From: PALSA-350 sp963834445 | GTDB taxonomy: Bacteria; Acidobacteriota; Terriglobia; Terriglobales; Acidobacteriaceae | Direction of reading: 5' to 3' | Assembly (NCBI GenBank): GCA_963834445.1 | Contig: CAWIBU010000009.1 | Location: 620,001 to 684,000, forward strand | DNA: 64,000 bases | Shown: positions 17,301 to 26,400 of the stretch, piece after piece | Layout: each line of letters opens with the position of its first letter | Position numbering within the stretch: the first letter of the stretch is position 1 | Translations under genes and position numbers: made by a program | The notes under the pieces: generated by a model | Told to the model about the DNA's origin: nothing | The model's database searches: none | What the model saw: only the letters and a program-made list of their open reading frames with translations

Positions 17301-20300
17301 AACGTGGCTTGGCGCGTTTCCAGGGTCGGACCTGTGTCTGGTTTGCCGAGTTCATCGTACCGTGGACGAAGCACGTGCGAGATTGCCGTGGACTCATGCG
17401 GCAGGCGCTCGAAGCGGCGACCAAGGTCGGTGATCTTACCGTCGTGGGGTACAGCCTCAACAACCTGAATACAAACTTTCTCGCCGTCGGCGATCCACTG
17501 GCTGAGACGCAGCGCCAGGCTGAGAACGGTCTCGAGTTTGCCGAAAAGATGAGGTTCAGTCATCTGATTGACGTGATCGCAACGCAACTTGGCCTCATCA
17601 GAACGTTGCGTGGTTTGACTTACCAGTTTGGCTGTTTCGATGACGGACACGTGAGCGAGGCGCTGATCGAGCAGCACTTTACAGGCAACCCGGCGGCGAA
17701 GCTGCCGGAGTGCTGGTACTGGATTCGTAAGTTGCAGGCACGCTTCTTTGCTGGGGATTATTCTTCGGCGCTCGAGGCTGCAGCGAAGGCGCGACCCATA
17801 CTCTGGACATCTGCCGCTATGTTTGAGACCGCCGAGTATCACTTCTATGCTGCACTTTCTCACGCGGCATCCTGTGCGAGCGTGGTTTCCAACCCGGATT
17901 CCAACCAGGATTCCAACCATGACGGCAACCTATCTGCGCGCCCCACAGAGTGCGAGGAACATATTGAGTCTTTGGCGGCCCACCACAGACAGCTGGAAAT
18001 ATGGGCGGAGAATTGCCCCGAAAATTTCGAGAATCGCGCCGCGCTGGTTGGCGCGGAGCTTGCCCGCGTGCAACGCCGGGACCTGGACGCCGAGTGCCTG
18101 TACGAAAAGGCGATCAGGTCAGCTTGCGAAAACAACTTTGTCCACAACGAAGCGCTCGCTAACGAATTGGCGGCGCAGTTCTATCGAACTCGCGGCTTGG
18201 AGAAGGTTGCCAATGCATATTGGAAAGATGCCCGATACCTCTATGCGCGTTGGGGCGCCGATGGCAAGGTAGCGCAACTGGACGAACGGTATCCGCGCCT
18301 GCGTGAGGAAGGGGCTCCCGTCCCTTCGGCCATGATCGGCCGGCCAGAGGGGCAGTTGGATGTCGCGACGGTAGTGAAGGCATCGCAGGCCATCTCGAGT
18401 GAGATGATCCTGCCCAGGCTGATCGAGAAGCTCATGCGCATCGCGGTCGAACATGCGGGGGCAGAGCGAAGTCTGTTAATCCTGTTTCGAGGCGGCGATC
18501 CCCGGATTGAAGCGGAGGCTAGCACCGGCCAGGGCATCGTCGAGGTTGTCGTTCGACAGCTAACCGTTACGCCGGCTGATCTCCCTCAATCCGCTCTGCA
18601 TTATGTAATGCGAACCCAGGAGACGGTGCTTCTGGATGATGCTTCGGCGGACGACGTGTATTCCCGAGATGAATATGTGGAGCGGAAGCGCTCAAGGTCC
18701 GTACTGTGCCTGCCAATCGTCAAGCAGAAGGAGCTTGTCGGTGCACTTTATCTGGAGAATAATCTGGCGCGGTTTGCCTTCACTCCCGACCGCGTTGCGG
18801 TGCTGCAGTTGCTGGCTTCGCAGGCCGCTATTTCGCTTGAGAATGCCACCCTCTATTCTGACCTGCAACTCCAGGCTGGGCTTCTTCAGCGTCTTCCTGT
18901 ATCCGCCTGGACGCTCGATCCTGATGGAACACCAGACTTCGTGAATCAGGTTTGGCTCGAATACTCCGGTCAGACTCTCGATTTCGTCCGCTCGCATCCC
19001 GAGGCCTGGATGACCGCGGTTCACCCCGAGGATCGCGAAGCGGCATCGCGGGCCTTTTGGAAAGGTATACGCGCGGGACAGGGTTTTGCGATAGAAACCC
19101 GGTCTCTCCGCGCTCGCGACGGAGTCTATCGCCGGCTTCTCCAGCAAGCCGTGGTTTTGCGCGATGCAGCAGGAAAAGTTCTCAAGTTCGTCGGTACGAC
19201 CACCGACATCGACGACCAGAAGCGTGCCGAAGAGGAGGTGCGCGCGAACGAACTCCGCCTGCGGGAGATGACCGAAACCATTCCCGAGATGCTTTGGAGC
19301 GCCACATCCGAAGGTGTTGTCGATTACTGTAACGCGCGCTATCTGAAATACACTGGCTTCTCGGCCGAAGAAGTAATGGGCTACGGTTGGCAGCAAACGA
19401 TTCATCCTGATGACGTAAGTCGAGCCGAGCGCGCCTGGATGTCCTCTGTTAAAGCCGGGGCGCCGTACCGAGTCGAGGTTCGCACCTTCCACGCCGCCGA
19501 TCGCACCTACCGGTGGTGCCTGGTATCCGCGGTCCCATTGCTCGATCAGCAGGGCCGCATTCTTAAGTGGCACGGGACAATTTTGGACACGCACGATTGG
19601 AAACAGGCTGATGAGAAAGTGCGGCAGAGTGAGGCAGTTCTCACTGAATCCCAGCGCCTTAGCCTGACCGGTAGCTTTACGTGGCGTGTGGCGACCGATG
19701 AGATCACGTGGTCAAAGCAGCTCTCTCGCATTTTCGAGTTTGACCACGAGATGTTGGTTACCTTTGAGCGAATCTCTACTCGTATCTACCCTGAAGATTT
19801 GCCAATGTTCAAGGAGCAAGTGGAGCGATCACGCCAGGAAGGCAGTGATATGGAATTTGAGCTCCGGTTGCAAATGCCGGACCGCTCGGTCAAGTATCTA
19901 CACATCGTCGCTCGCAATCGAGGCGATGGCGATCAACCGGAGTACATTGGCGCGGTTCAGGATGTGACCCAGCGTCGGCTTTCAGCAGAGGCACTCACCA
20001 AGGCACGGTCAGAACTCGCGCACGTCGTAAGGGTCACGAGCCTGGGGGTGATGACGGCGTCGATTGCGCACGAGGTCAACCAACCGTTGTCGGGCATCAT
20101 CACCAACGCAGGCACGTGCCTTCGCATGTTGAACGCTGATCCCCCAAACCTCGATGGAGCTCGAGAAACCGCGAGACGAACAATACGGGACGGGAATCGA
20201 GCGTCTGACGTTATCACGCGACTGCGGACGCTCTATAGCAAGAAACAACCAACTTTGGAAGCGATGGACCTCAATGAAGCTGCGCGTGAGGTAATTGCGC

Positions 20301-20707
20301 TTCTGCTCAGCGATCTACAGAGGGACGGGGCCATTCTGCAACATGAATTTGCGGAGGGTTTGCCGATTGTGCAGGGAGACCGCATTCAACTTCAGCAGGT
20401 CATTCTCAATCTTGTCCGGAATGCCTCCGATGCGATGCGTAACGTCGAGGACAGGCCAAGACGGTTGCTGATTCGCACTGAGCAAGTCGATCAGAACGTC
20501 TGCGTCACAGTCCAGGATTCCGGAATCGGCCTTGACCCTGCAATCGCAAATCGGCTCTTCGAATCTTTCTATACCACGAAGCCGGAGGGTATGGGGATCG
20601 GGCTCTCGGTGAGCCGCTCGATCATTGAAGCCCACGGCGGGCGGCTGTGGGCAGTTGCGAATGAGGGTCCCGGTGCCACATTCACGTTCTCTATCCCTTG
20701 CGGATAA
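14396..20707 (+). CDS. Giant Ser/Thr kinase / AAA ATPase / sensor histidine kinase hybrid
   Basis: 2103 residues. Domains in order: Hanks-type kinase about 10-280 (HKDIKPANILLD catalytic loop, GTLAYMAPEQTGRMNRSIDS activation segment); AAA/STAND-like ATPase about 300-590 (Walker A GYSGIGKSAV near 336, Walker B LALFLDDLQWLD near 462); long helical TPR-like region 600-1290; GAF about 1325-1480; three PAS domains about 1495-1615, 1625-1745 and 1755-1865; histidine kinase with phospho-His in SIAHEVNQPLSG near 1891; ATPase (NLVRNASDAM, DSGIGL, GMGIGLSVSRSI) to the end. This matches the known family of trifunctional kinase/ATPase/histidine kinases. No response regulator follows directly, so its partner is unknown. 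Its 3' end overlaps the opposing PAS kinase. A short tandem of GATTCCAACCA near 17895 encodes PDSNQDSNHDGN, perhaps a small expansion. Confidence 0.93.
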   Translation: MSQPPWFGADGDNGLSAVLWEDGERVYSRAWRDHPDGTRFECVAVAPAGEHPTPGCIHRFAHEYGLREYLDSAWALRPLRLERERGRTMLLLEYQAGKPLHHFIRPRIEIAEFLRVAVAISASLRRLHESGLVHKDIKPANILLDSVTGRVWFTGFSIASRLRREHQAPEPLESISGTLAYMAPEQTGRMNRSIDSRSDLYSLGATLYQTVTGLLPFTASEPVEWVHCHIAKKPDPPTARSEEVPGAVSDIIMKLLAKNPEERYQTATGLEADLRRCLTEWLLHGRINSFSLGAEDLSDRLLIPEKLYGRELEVDSLVAAFDRVVAGARLELVLVSGYSGIGKSAVVNELHKSLVPPRGLLTSGKFDQYKRDIPYATVAEAFQKLIHPLLGKPEAELNEWRDDLHQALSPNGSLLTGLVPELKLILGEQPPVVALPPLEAKARSHLIFRRFISVFARREHPLALFLDDLQWLDAATLDFLQDLLVQQDLAYLLVVGAYRDNEVDSAHPLMRMLSAIRQAGASLQEIRLAPLGSDDLAHLIADTLHCEPQPATSLARLIHQKTAGNPFFAIQFIQALGEEGLITFEYAAARWRWDLDAIRAKRYTDNVADLMIDRLHRLPVTTQEALQQFACIGNSADAATLFAVLEMSEQETDAALWEAIHQELIVRSEAFYRFAHDRVQEAAYSLIAQEARAEAHLRIGRLLHAHTHAEKREEAIFEIVSQFNRGAQLIATENERFLLAELNLVAGNRAKASTAYASALQYFIAGEALLANDFWEGCHDLVFQLELHRAECEFLTGELAVAEKSLTMLSSRTASTVERAAVECLRIDLFTVLEQPDRAVAACLDYLRHMGLEWPVHPTEEQARSEYDRIWSKLGSREIEQVFDLPLMNDPTSIATLDVLTRVLPAALFTDSNLFAMVICRAISLSIERGNSDGSCVAYVFFGKIAGPQFSHYKAGFRFGQLGYELVEKRGLARFQGRTCVWFAEFIVPWTKHVRDCRGLMRQALEAATKVGDLTVVGYSLNNLNTNFLAVGDPLAETQRQAENGLEFAEKMRFSHLIDVIATQLGLIRTLRGLTYQFGCFDDGHVSEALIEQHFTGNPAAKLPECWYWIRKLQARFFAGDYSSALEAAAKARPILWTSAAMFETAEYHFYAALSHAASCASVVSNPDSNQDSNHDGNLSARPTECEEHIESLAAHHRQLEIWAENCPENFENRAALVGAELARVQRRDLDAECLYEKAIRSACENNFVHNEALANELAAQFYRTRGLEKVANAYWKDARYLYARWGADGKVAQLDERYPRLREEGAPVPSAMIGRPEGQLDVATVVKASQAISSEMILPRLIEKLMRIAVEHAGAERSLLILFRGGDPRIEAEASTGQGIVEVVVRQLTVTPADLPQSALHYVMRTQETVLLDDASADDVYSRDEYVERKRSRSVLCLPIVKQKELVGALYLENNLARFAFTPDRVAVLQLLASQAAISLENATLYSDLQLQAGLLQRLPVSAWTLDPDGTPDFVNQVWLEYSGQTLDFVRSHPEAWMTAVHPEDREAASRAFWKGIRAGQGFAIETRSLRARDGVYRRLLQQAVVLRDAAGKVLKFVGTTTDIDDQKRAEEEVRANELRLREMTETIPEMLWSATSEGVVDYCNARYLKYTGFSAEEVMGYGWQQTIHPDDVSRAERAWMSSVKAGAPYRVEVRTFHAADRTYRWCLVSAVPLLDQQGRILKWHGTILDTHDWKQADEKVRQSEAVLTESQRLSLTGSFTWRVATDEITWSKQLSRIFEFDHEMLVTFERISTRIYPEDLPMFKEQVERSRQEGSDMEFELRLQMPDRSVKYLHIVARNRGDGDQPEYIGAVQDVTQRRLSAEALTKARSELAHVVRVTSLGVMTASIAHEVNQPLSGIITNAGTCLRMLNADPPNLDGARETARRTIRDGNRASDVITRLRTLYSKKQPTLEAMDLNEAAREVIALLLSDLQRDGAILQHEFAEGLPIVQGDRIQLQQVILNLVRNASDAMRNVEDRPRRLLIRTEQVDQNVCVTVQDSGIGLDPAIANRLFESFYTTKPEGMGIGLSVSRSIIEAHGGRLWAVANEGPGATFTFSIPCG
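18850..19245 (+). repeat. Shared PAS module, arm 1 of an inverted repeat
   Basis: This roughly 390-nt stretch encodes the first PAS domain of the giant kinase (from LLQRLPVSAWTLDPDGTPDF to FVGTTTDIDDQKR). By eye it is about 80% identical in DNA to the reverse complement of 21430-21812, the PAS domain of the opposing kinase. It suggests a relatively recent duplication or gene conversion of the sensor domain. Confidence 0.75.
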
Positions 20708-22104
20708 GCCTTCAAATCGCCAGGCATCGTGGCGGGCAGGTTCAAGTGAAAAGTGGCGCCCCGCCCGGGCGAACCGACCGCCCACAGATGCCCACCATGC
20801 GACGCAATGATGGAACGGCTGATGCGAAGTCCCATGCCGGTGCCGTTCGGTTTGGTGGTAAAGAACGGGTCGAATATTTGTTCCGCGAGCTGAGGCGGAA
20901 GTCCTATGCCGGTATCACTCACCGACACAAGAACCTGCTCGTTTTCAGCTCGCTGCGACTTGATGACCAGCTCTCGTATTCCATCAACGTCCTTCATCGC
21001 TTCGATGCTGTTGATGATTAGATTCATCGCGACCTGCTGCAATTGCACACGATCTCCAACAATCTGAGGGAGATCGGCTGCCAGTTCCGTCCGGACCGAT
21101 ATGTTGTGTCGCACTGCCTCGCCGCGCAGCAGGGCAACGGTTTCTCGAGTGATTTCGTTAACATCAATAATCTCTCGAGTCACGGCGCCCCGCTCGAATT
21201 GTAAGCGGATCCTGGCGATGATCGCAGCAGCACGTTGTGCATCTCTTCCAATTCTGGTGACAGCCGTGCGCACTTCATTGAGATCAGGCTCATCCTGCCC
21301 GAGCTTGCGCATACAGACGTTGGCGTTTGTGATAGCACCACTGATCGGTTGACAGATTTCATGAGCCAGGGATGCCGTTAACTCGCCCATGGTTGTCACC
21401 CGGTTGATGCGGGCAAGATCGCCCTGCGCCTGGCGCAGTGCTTCTTCGGTACGCTTCTGATCGTCGATATCCGTCGTCGTACCGACGAACTTGAAGACCC
21501 TTCCTTCTGCATCGCGCAAGGCGACGGCTTGCTGAAGATGCCAGCGATAGGTCCCATCCTGAGCGCGGAGAGATCGGGTCTCTATCGAAAATCCCATTCC
21601 CGCGCGTATTCCGTCCCAAAAGGCCCGCGATGTTCTTTCGCGGTCCTCAGGGTGGACCGCGGTCATCCAGGCCTCGGGGTGCGACCTTACGAAATCGAGG
21701 GTCTGACCGGCGAAGTCGAGCCAAACCTGATTCACGAAATCGGGTGTACCGTCGGGGTTGAGCGTCCAGGCGGATACGGGAAGATGCTGCAGCAGTCCAG
21801 CCTGCAGTTGCAGCTCTTCGTTGGCTTCAGCAATCTCCCTCGTTCGTTCCGCAACCCGCCGCTCAACTTCATTTGCAATCCGCTCTTGCTCATCCAAGCG
21901 CTGTGCCTGATCGACTCGCGTACGCAGGATCACGCTCTCGTCCTTGATGCCGTCATTCAAGCGCTTGTCCCTGCTTTCATCGCGGTGACAGTGGAAAGAA
22001 TTTTGCACCGATCGCTGAAAGTCGGCTTGCTTGTAGGAGACGATCAGGTCGAACTTCGTTGGGATCGCCTGCTCGGAAGGGATGACCGGACTCGAATCAA
22101 GCAT
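20569..22104 (-). CDS. PAS-domain sensor histidine kinase with antisense-derived tail
   Basis: 511 residues. Coiled coil about 60-100, PAS about 100-225, phosphoacceptor His near 247 in ASLAHEICQPISG, ATPase about 350-458 (NLIINSIEAM, DTGIGL, GTGMGLRISRSI). In FixL-like kinases this motif is usually HEINQP; here Asn is Cys. The catalytic domain ends at about residue 458 (HLNLPA). The last 53 residues are read from the strand opposite the end of the giant kinase gene, so the original stop was probably lost. It is soluble, with no membrane segments. No regulator is directly downstream; partners could be any of the FixJ proteins. AGAGG precedes the start. Confidence 0.88.
   Translation of the reverse strand: MLDSSPVIPSEQAIPTKFDLIVSYKQADFQRSVQNSFHCHRDESRDKRLNDGIKDESVILRTRVDQAQRLDEQERIANEVERRVAERTREIAEANEELQLQAGLLQHLPVSAWTLNPDGTPDFVNQVWLDFAGQTLDFVRSHPEAWMTAVHPEDRERTSRAFWDGIRAGMGFSIETRSLRAQDGTYRWHLQQAVALRDAEGRVFKFVGTTTDIDDQKRTEEALRQAQGDLARINRVTTMGELTASLAHEICQPISGAITNANVCMRKLGQDEPDLNEVRTAVTRIGRDAQRAAAIIARIRLQFERGAVTREIIDVNEITRETVALLRGEAVRHNISVRTELAADLPQIVGDRVQLQQVAMNLIINSIEAMKDVDGIRELVIKSQRAENEQVLVSVSDTGIGLPPQLAEQIFDPFFTTKPNGTGMGLRISRSIIASHGGHLWAVGSPGRGATFHLNLPATMPGDLKAYPQGIENVNVAPGPSFATAHSRPPWASMIERLTESPIPIPSGFVV
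21430..21812 (-). repeat. Shared PAS module, arm 2 of an inverted repeat
   Basis: PAS domain of the minus-strand kinase (LLQHLPVSAWTLNPDGTPDF to FVGTTTDIDDQKR), closely similar to 18850-19245 on the plus strand. The arms are about 2.2 kb apart in inverted orientation, so recombination between them could invert the intervening DNA. Confidence 0.75.
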
Positions 22105-22327
22105 ATTGACCTCTGGTGGAAGGAGGAAGGGGATGTTAACTGAGGATTCGTCGATTCGACACTTTCTGAATCAACAACTCAGAGTGGACGCATCAGGGTA
22201 CGAGAATCACTATGCAACTTTGCCAAGAGAGCCGACAACCCCAGATAGAAGGAACCTTCTTCGTTCCTTCGTGTGCCCGATTTTCATACTTTAGGTGGTG
22301 AGACAGAGTGCAACCCGCGGCATGCGT

Positions 22328-22693
22328 TCAATTACCGATATGCTTTCTTCCGAAGAGCCGAGCATCCATCGACCAGGCCCCTGGGCCGATCATCGCCAAC
22401 GTGCCGCCAAGGGCCGCCAAAATGATTGCCACCGAATCATCGCCGGCTCCTGTGAAGGCGATCCACACCTGCACGACCGCGACCAGCGCACCTACTGCGG
22501 GGGTCCACAAGCCTGCCAGTATGAAAAATCCCAGGATACTTCCGGTTAATTCCGGCACAATCGGCCCAGCGGCAGGCGTTTCCCGGAGCACAGCGGCCCC
22601 ATGGTAGAGCAGAGCAACGCCCAGGACTAATCGTTGCAGCAGAAGGCCGAAGCCAGGCCAGCCGTTCGCGAACGTGGAGAAGAGTCGTTGCAA
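22328..22693 (-). CDS. DoxX-like small membrane protein
   Basis: 121 residues with four hydrophobic segments (LLLQRLVLGVALLYHGAAVL, GSILGFFILAGLWTPAVGAL, VAVVQVWIAFTGAG, SVAIILAALGGTLAMIG), the pattern of DoxX-family proteins. The start is a TTG at 22693 with GAGGGGG just upstream; no ATG is available near the N-terminus. DoxX proteins are linked to redox or thiol homeostasis in some bacteria, but no function can be assigned here. It lies between the NarL regulator gene and the PAS kinase gene on the same strand. Confidence 0.65.
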   Translation of the reverse strand: MQRLFSTFANGWPGFGLLLQRLVLGVALLYHGAAVLRETPAAGPIVPELTGSILGFFILAGLWTPAVGALVAVVQVWIAFTGAGDDSVAIILAALGGTLAMIGPGAWSMDARLFGRKHIGN

Positions 22694-22776
22694 GGAACCC
22701 CCTCAGGGAGCGTATCTCCCCTCGCAACACTCTGGGAACGTCTGAAACGCGGAACAGCATTCATACTTTCGGATGA

Positions 22777-23406
22777 TTAGATCTCGATGATTCCGCGTTT
22801 CAGGCCGATTGTGACGGCATGAGCTCGATCGCTGGCGTTAAGCTTCGAGAGGATGTTGGTGACGCGGCTCTTCACGGTCGCCTCCGCGATGAAGAGCAGG
22901 TCGGCGATCTGTTTGTTGGAGTTTCCCGTTGCAATCAGCTTCAGAACCTCAATTTCGCGCTCGGTCAATTGATCGTCGGTGGCGTGTTCAGCGAGCTCCG
23001 CGGCGACCTCGGGCGGTATTCTTTTTCGCCCTTCCATGACCGTATGGATCGTTTCGATGAGTTCCCGATCATGGCCTTTCAATAGATAGGCCCGTGCGCC
23101 GGCACGCAAGGCACGCAGCACTTGCACATCGCCGCTATAGGTCGTAAGGACAATGATGCGCGCGTTTGGAAATTCAGCCAGGATACGGATCGTAGTCTCG
23201 ATCCCATTGAGACCGGGCATTTGAATATCCATCAGAGTTATGTCTGGGCGATGGGTACGGAACTTCTCGATGGCCTCTTCACCGTTCGCCGCCTCGGCGA
23301 CCAGCTTCATGTCGGGCTCAGCGTTGATCGTAGCCGCAATGCCCTTGCGCAGAAGAGCGTGGTCGTCGACGGCGAGAATTCGAATCAAGCCAGGAATGCT
23401 ACTCAT
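22777..23406 (-). CDS. NarL/FixJ-family response regulator paired with the propeller kinase
   Basis: 209 residues from the ATG at 23406, which overlaps the kinase stop by 8 nt, a strong sign of translational coupling. The receiver domain has the acidic pair (LAVDDHALLRKG), phospho-Asp in ITLMDIQMPGLNG, and the Lys in YLLKGHDRE. The C-terminal LuxR-type helix-turn-helix is LTEREIEVLKLIATGNSNKQ and then IADLLFIAEATVKSRVTNIL. It should be phosphorylated by the adjacent kinase and control genes linked to the TonB receptor upstream. Its recognition helix differs from those of the FixJ proteins further along the window, so it probably has a different operator. Confidence 0.92.
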   Translation of the reverse strand: MSSIPGLIRILAVDDHALLRKGIAATINAEPDMKLVAEAANGEEAIEKFRTHRPDITLMDIQMPGLNGIETTIRILAEFPNARIIVLTTYSGDVQVLRALRAGARAYLLKGHDRELIETIHTVMEGRKRIPPEVAAELAEHATDDQLTEREIEVLKLIATGNSNKQIADLLFIAEATVKSRVTNILSKLNASDRAHAVTIGLKRGIIEI

Positions 23407-26400
23407 CGCTACCTGCCCTGGGTAGCAGCCGGAATCGACGGTTAGGACGACGCTTTTCATACGCCATCGCAGCGGGAACCGTCAGTTGCACCTCGGTGCC
23501 TGCGCCCATCTCGCTCCAGAAATCCAAGCGCGATCCAATCCGCTGAGCCCGTTCGCGCATCCCCGATATGCCCCAATGTCCAGGTTCTCCGCCGGCCGCG
23601 AGAATCTTTGCATCGATCCCTTTTCCGTCGTCGCGGACACGCACTCGAAGCTGATCCTTATCGTATCGGATCTCGACCTCGATGCGGCTGGCACTAGCGT
23701 GTGCGAAGGCATTCCGAATCACCTCTCGCGAGATCCGGTAGACCTCATCCTGAAGGATCGGCGGCAAAGTCTGTTGCTTGCCTTCGACGATCACGCTGAA
23801 GATCGGAGGGGGCCCTTCGGGTTGTTGAGCCGTCGCCGATTCGCGACCTGCTGCATTCAATAATTCCGGAAGATCGCGCTGCGCGGCTGGTTCCGGACGC
23901 AGGTCATGGATGGCAGCACGTCCCTCCGTAATGCCTTCCTCCGCCGCTTGAATTGCCTCATCGATGACCTGCATCGCGTTGTCCGCATCGCGCAGCAGCA
24001 GCTTACGGGCCGCCTGAAATTGAAAGACCGCTCCCTGAAAACTTTGCAGCAGCGTATCGTGCAGCTCACGCGCCACGCGCGTTCGCTCATTGACGCGCGC
24101 CTCCATGCCGATGGCGAATTGATGCCGCAGTTGCTGAAGACGCAGCAGATAGAGCGCCCACAGCAGAGCCAGGAGGGCAGCCGCGCAGAGCAGCATGAAC
24201 GACCAGGTTTGATAGAAGAATGGAAGTTGTTCGAGCAACAGCGTCGACGATTCCTGCCACTGTTCCTCGCCGACCCGGGCCGCAACCCGAAACTTGTAAG
24301 CGCCCGGTTTCAGATTGTCGTAAAACGCAAACCGACGCGTATCTGCGTCAACCCAGTCCTTGTCCATTCCTTCCAACTTGTACCGGAATCGAACCGCTTC
24401 GGCATTGGAGAGCGCGAGCGCCGTGTAGCGGACTTCGATCGAGCGCGTGCCCGGTGGCATTCCGATCACCCCGCTTGCACTATGAACGACGCTATCGACT
24501 GTGACGTCTTCAACCAGCACGGGGAAATGGGAGGTGTGCGAAGCGGCGGGGTCCAATGGCGTTACCTCGGTCAATCCACCAATTCCTCCGAACCACAAGT
24601 TGCCGTCGGTGCTTCGGGCAGCGCTGGGAAAAAACATAGTAGAAAAACCAGCCTCGACTCCCCGAGGAAAGGGATAGAGGACCGGGTCGAGCTTGTGGCG
24701 AACTCCGGAGGCCCATTCGGAGAGGCTCTTCTTATCGATGGCAGTTATACCTGTTTGCCCGCCCAACCAAATGCGGTTGAACGAATCGTCGAGAATTGCG
24801 AAGACCTGGTCGGCCGGCAGGCCCTGTTGGGAATCTACCGTACGGATATGCCCATCTTGAAACCAACTCAGGCCGTCAGCCGAGCCAATCCAAAGCTCAC
24901 CCTGCTTATCGACATTGAGCGAATAGATCACCGTAGATCGAAATCCTTCGTCTCGGCCGAAATGTTGCACCTTTCCGCCGTCTACGCGATATAGACCGCC
25001 CCCGCTAAAGCTGCCCGCCCAAACAGCTCCAGTGTGATCCTGGGCAAGGGGTATGATCCATTTGTCGGGCACGCCGGTCTCAGTCAGCGTTCGCGATCCG
25101 GCAGACGGTTTCCAGTGCAGAAGTCCCCGATTGGCGGTGCCGATCCAAATGCTTCCGTCACGATCCTGAAGCATGGAACGTATACTCAATTTCGATAATT
25201 CCGGCACGACACTAATGTGCTTTCCGGTCCAGATCAAGGACCCTTTGTCCGTTCCGATCAAGAGGCCACCATCCGGTCTCGACAAAACGGTGAATATAGT
25301 GGCACCCCTCGGCAGAGATACTTGCAAGGGGCGGACCCCGTTAGCGGCTACGCGCGCTATCTGTCCATTCGACGCTGTCAAGATACCCTGAGCGTCCGAG
25401 ACAACGGGACCCGGTTGGCCGATGGACTGAACTTGATCGTTCCGCAGGCGGTCTAGACCGTTGCGCAATCCTACCCAAAGATTTCCTTCGTGGTCCTCAA
25501 AGACATCATTTACGAAATCATTGCTGAGGCCCGTGCTTCGATCCATTCTGTCCACCTCCGAGCCGCGGACGCGGAACAGGCCGGAGGTTGATCCGACCCA
25601 TAGATTTCCGTCGCGATCTTCGAAACATGAAACAGACTCGCCCACACTTGCATTGACAGCTTCATTGGCGACGAACCGGACCCCATCCCAGGAACTGATA
25701 CCCTTCCGACCGGCTGTCCAGATTCTGCCGGCGTGGTCACGGTAAAGTCCAACGACGCGGTTATCGGGAAGGCCGTCTTTAACGCTGAAGGACCTGATAG
25801 TTCCATTTTGCAGACGGAAGACTCCGAATCCGTCCGTTGCGATCCAAAGCGAATGGTCCGGGTCTTCAATAAACGCGGTAATGCGACTTGCAGGGATCGG
25901 AACAGGGAATGTTTCGAATTTCCCATTGACCATCCGGGCAATCCCTGCGCCACGTGTTCCCACCCAGAGAGTTCCGTGCGAATCCCGGAACAATGAATTG
26001 ATATCGAGGGAGGGGAGACCATCTCTTACGGTGTACGTGTGAAATCTCCCTCCTTGATAGTGGGAAAGGCCGCCGCCAAGAGTGGCAACCCACATCGACC
26101 CATCTGGATCTATGAGGAGATCCTGGATCGTGCTGCTTTCGAGACCTGTGTCAACCCCGGCTTTGAAAATCGTAAAGCGGACCCCATCAAAGCGGAAGAG
26201 GCCGGCCCGGGTGGCCAGCCAGAGATAACCGTCCGGGGCCTGCTTGATCCGACGAACGGCCGCGATTCCGGCGTCGATCCCCCAGGAAGCGTGAGCATAT
26301 TGCGAGATCTGGTTGTTGGGGTTCAGGGCCAAAGACGGAAGGGCAAAGGCAAGCACGCAGACGAATCCCCAACCAGTTCGGCAGGCGAAGCTTGCCGCGC

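Noticed and set aside
22706..22720. GGGAGCGTATCTCCC, with a similar GGGAGCGTATCCCC at 29723
   Set aside because: Two copies ahead of minus-strand genes look suggestive, but distances to the starts differ (13 and 76 nt) and two copies are not enough to claim a motif.
23906..24994. 362-codon plus-strand frame inside the propeller kinase
   Set aside because: A shadow of the kinase gene on the opposite strand, in a GC-rich region; no protein family features.
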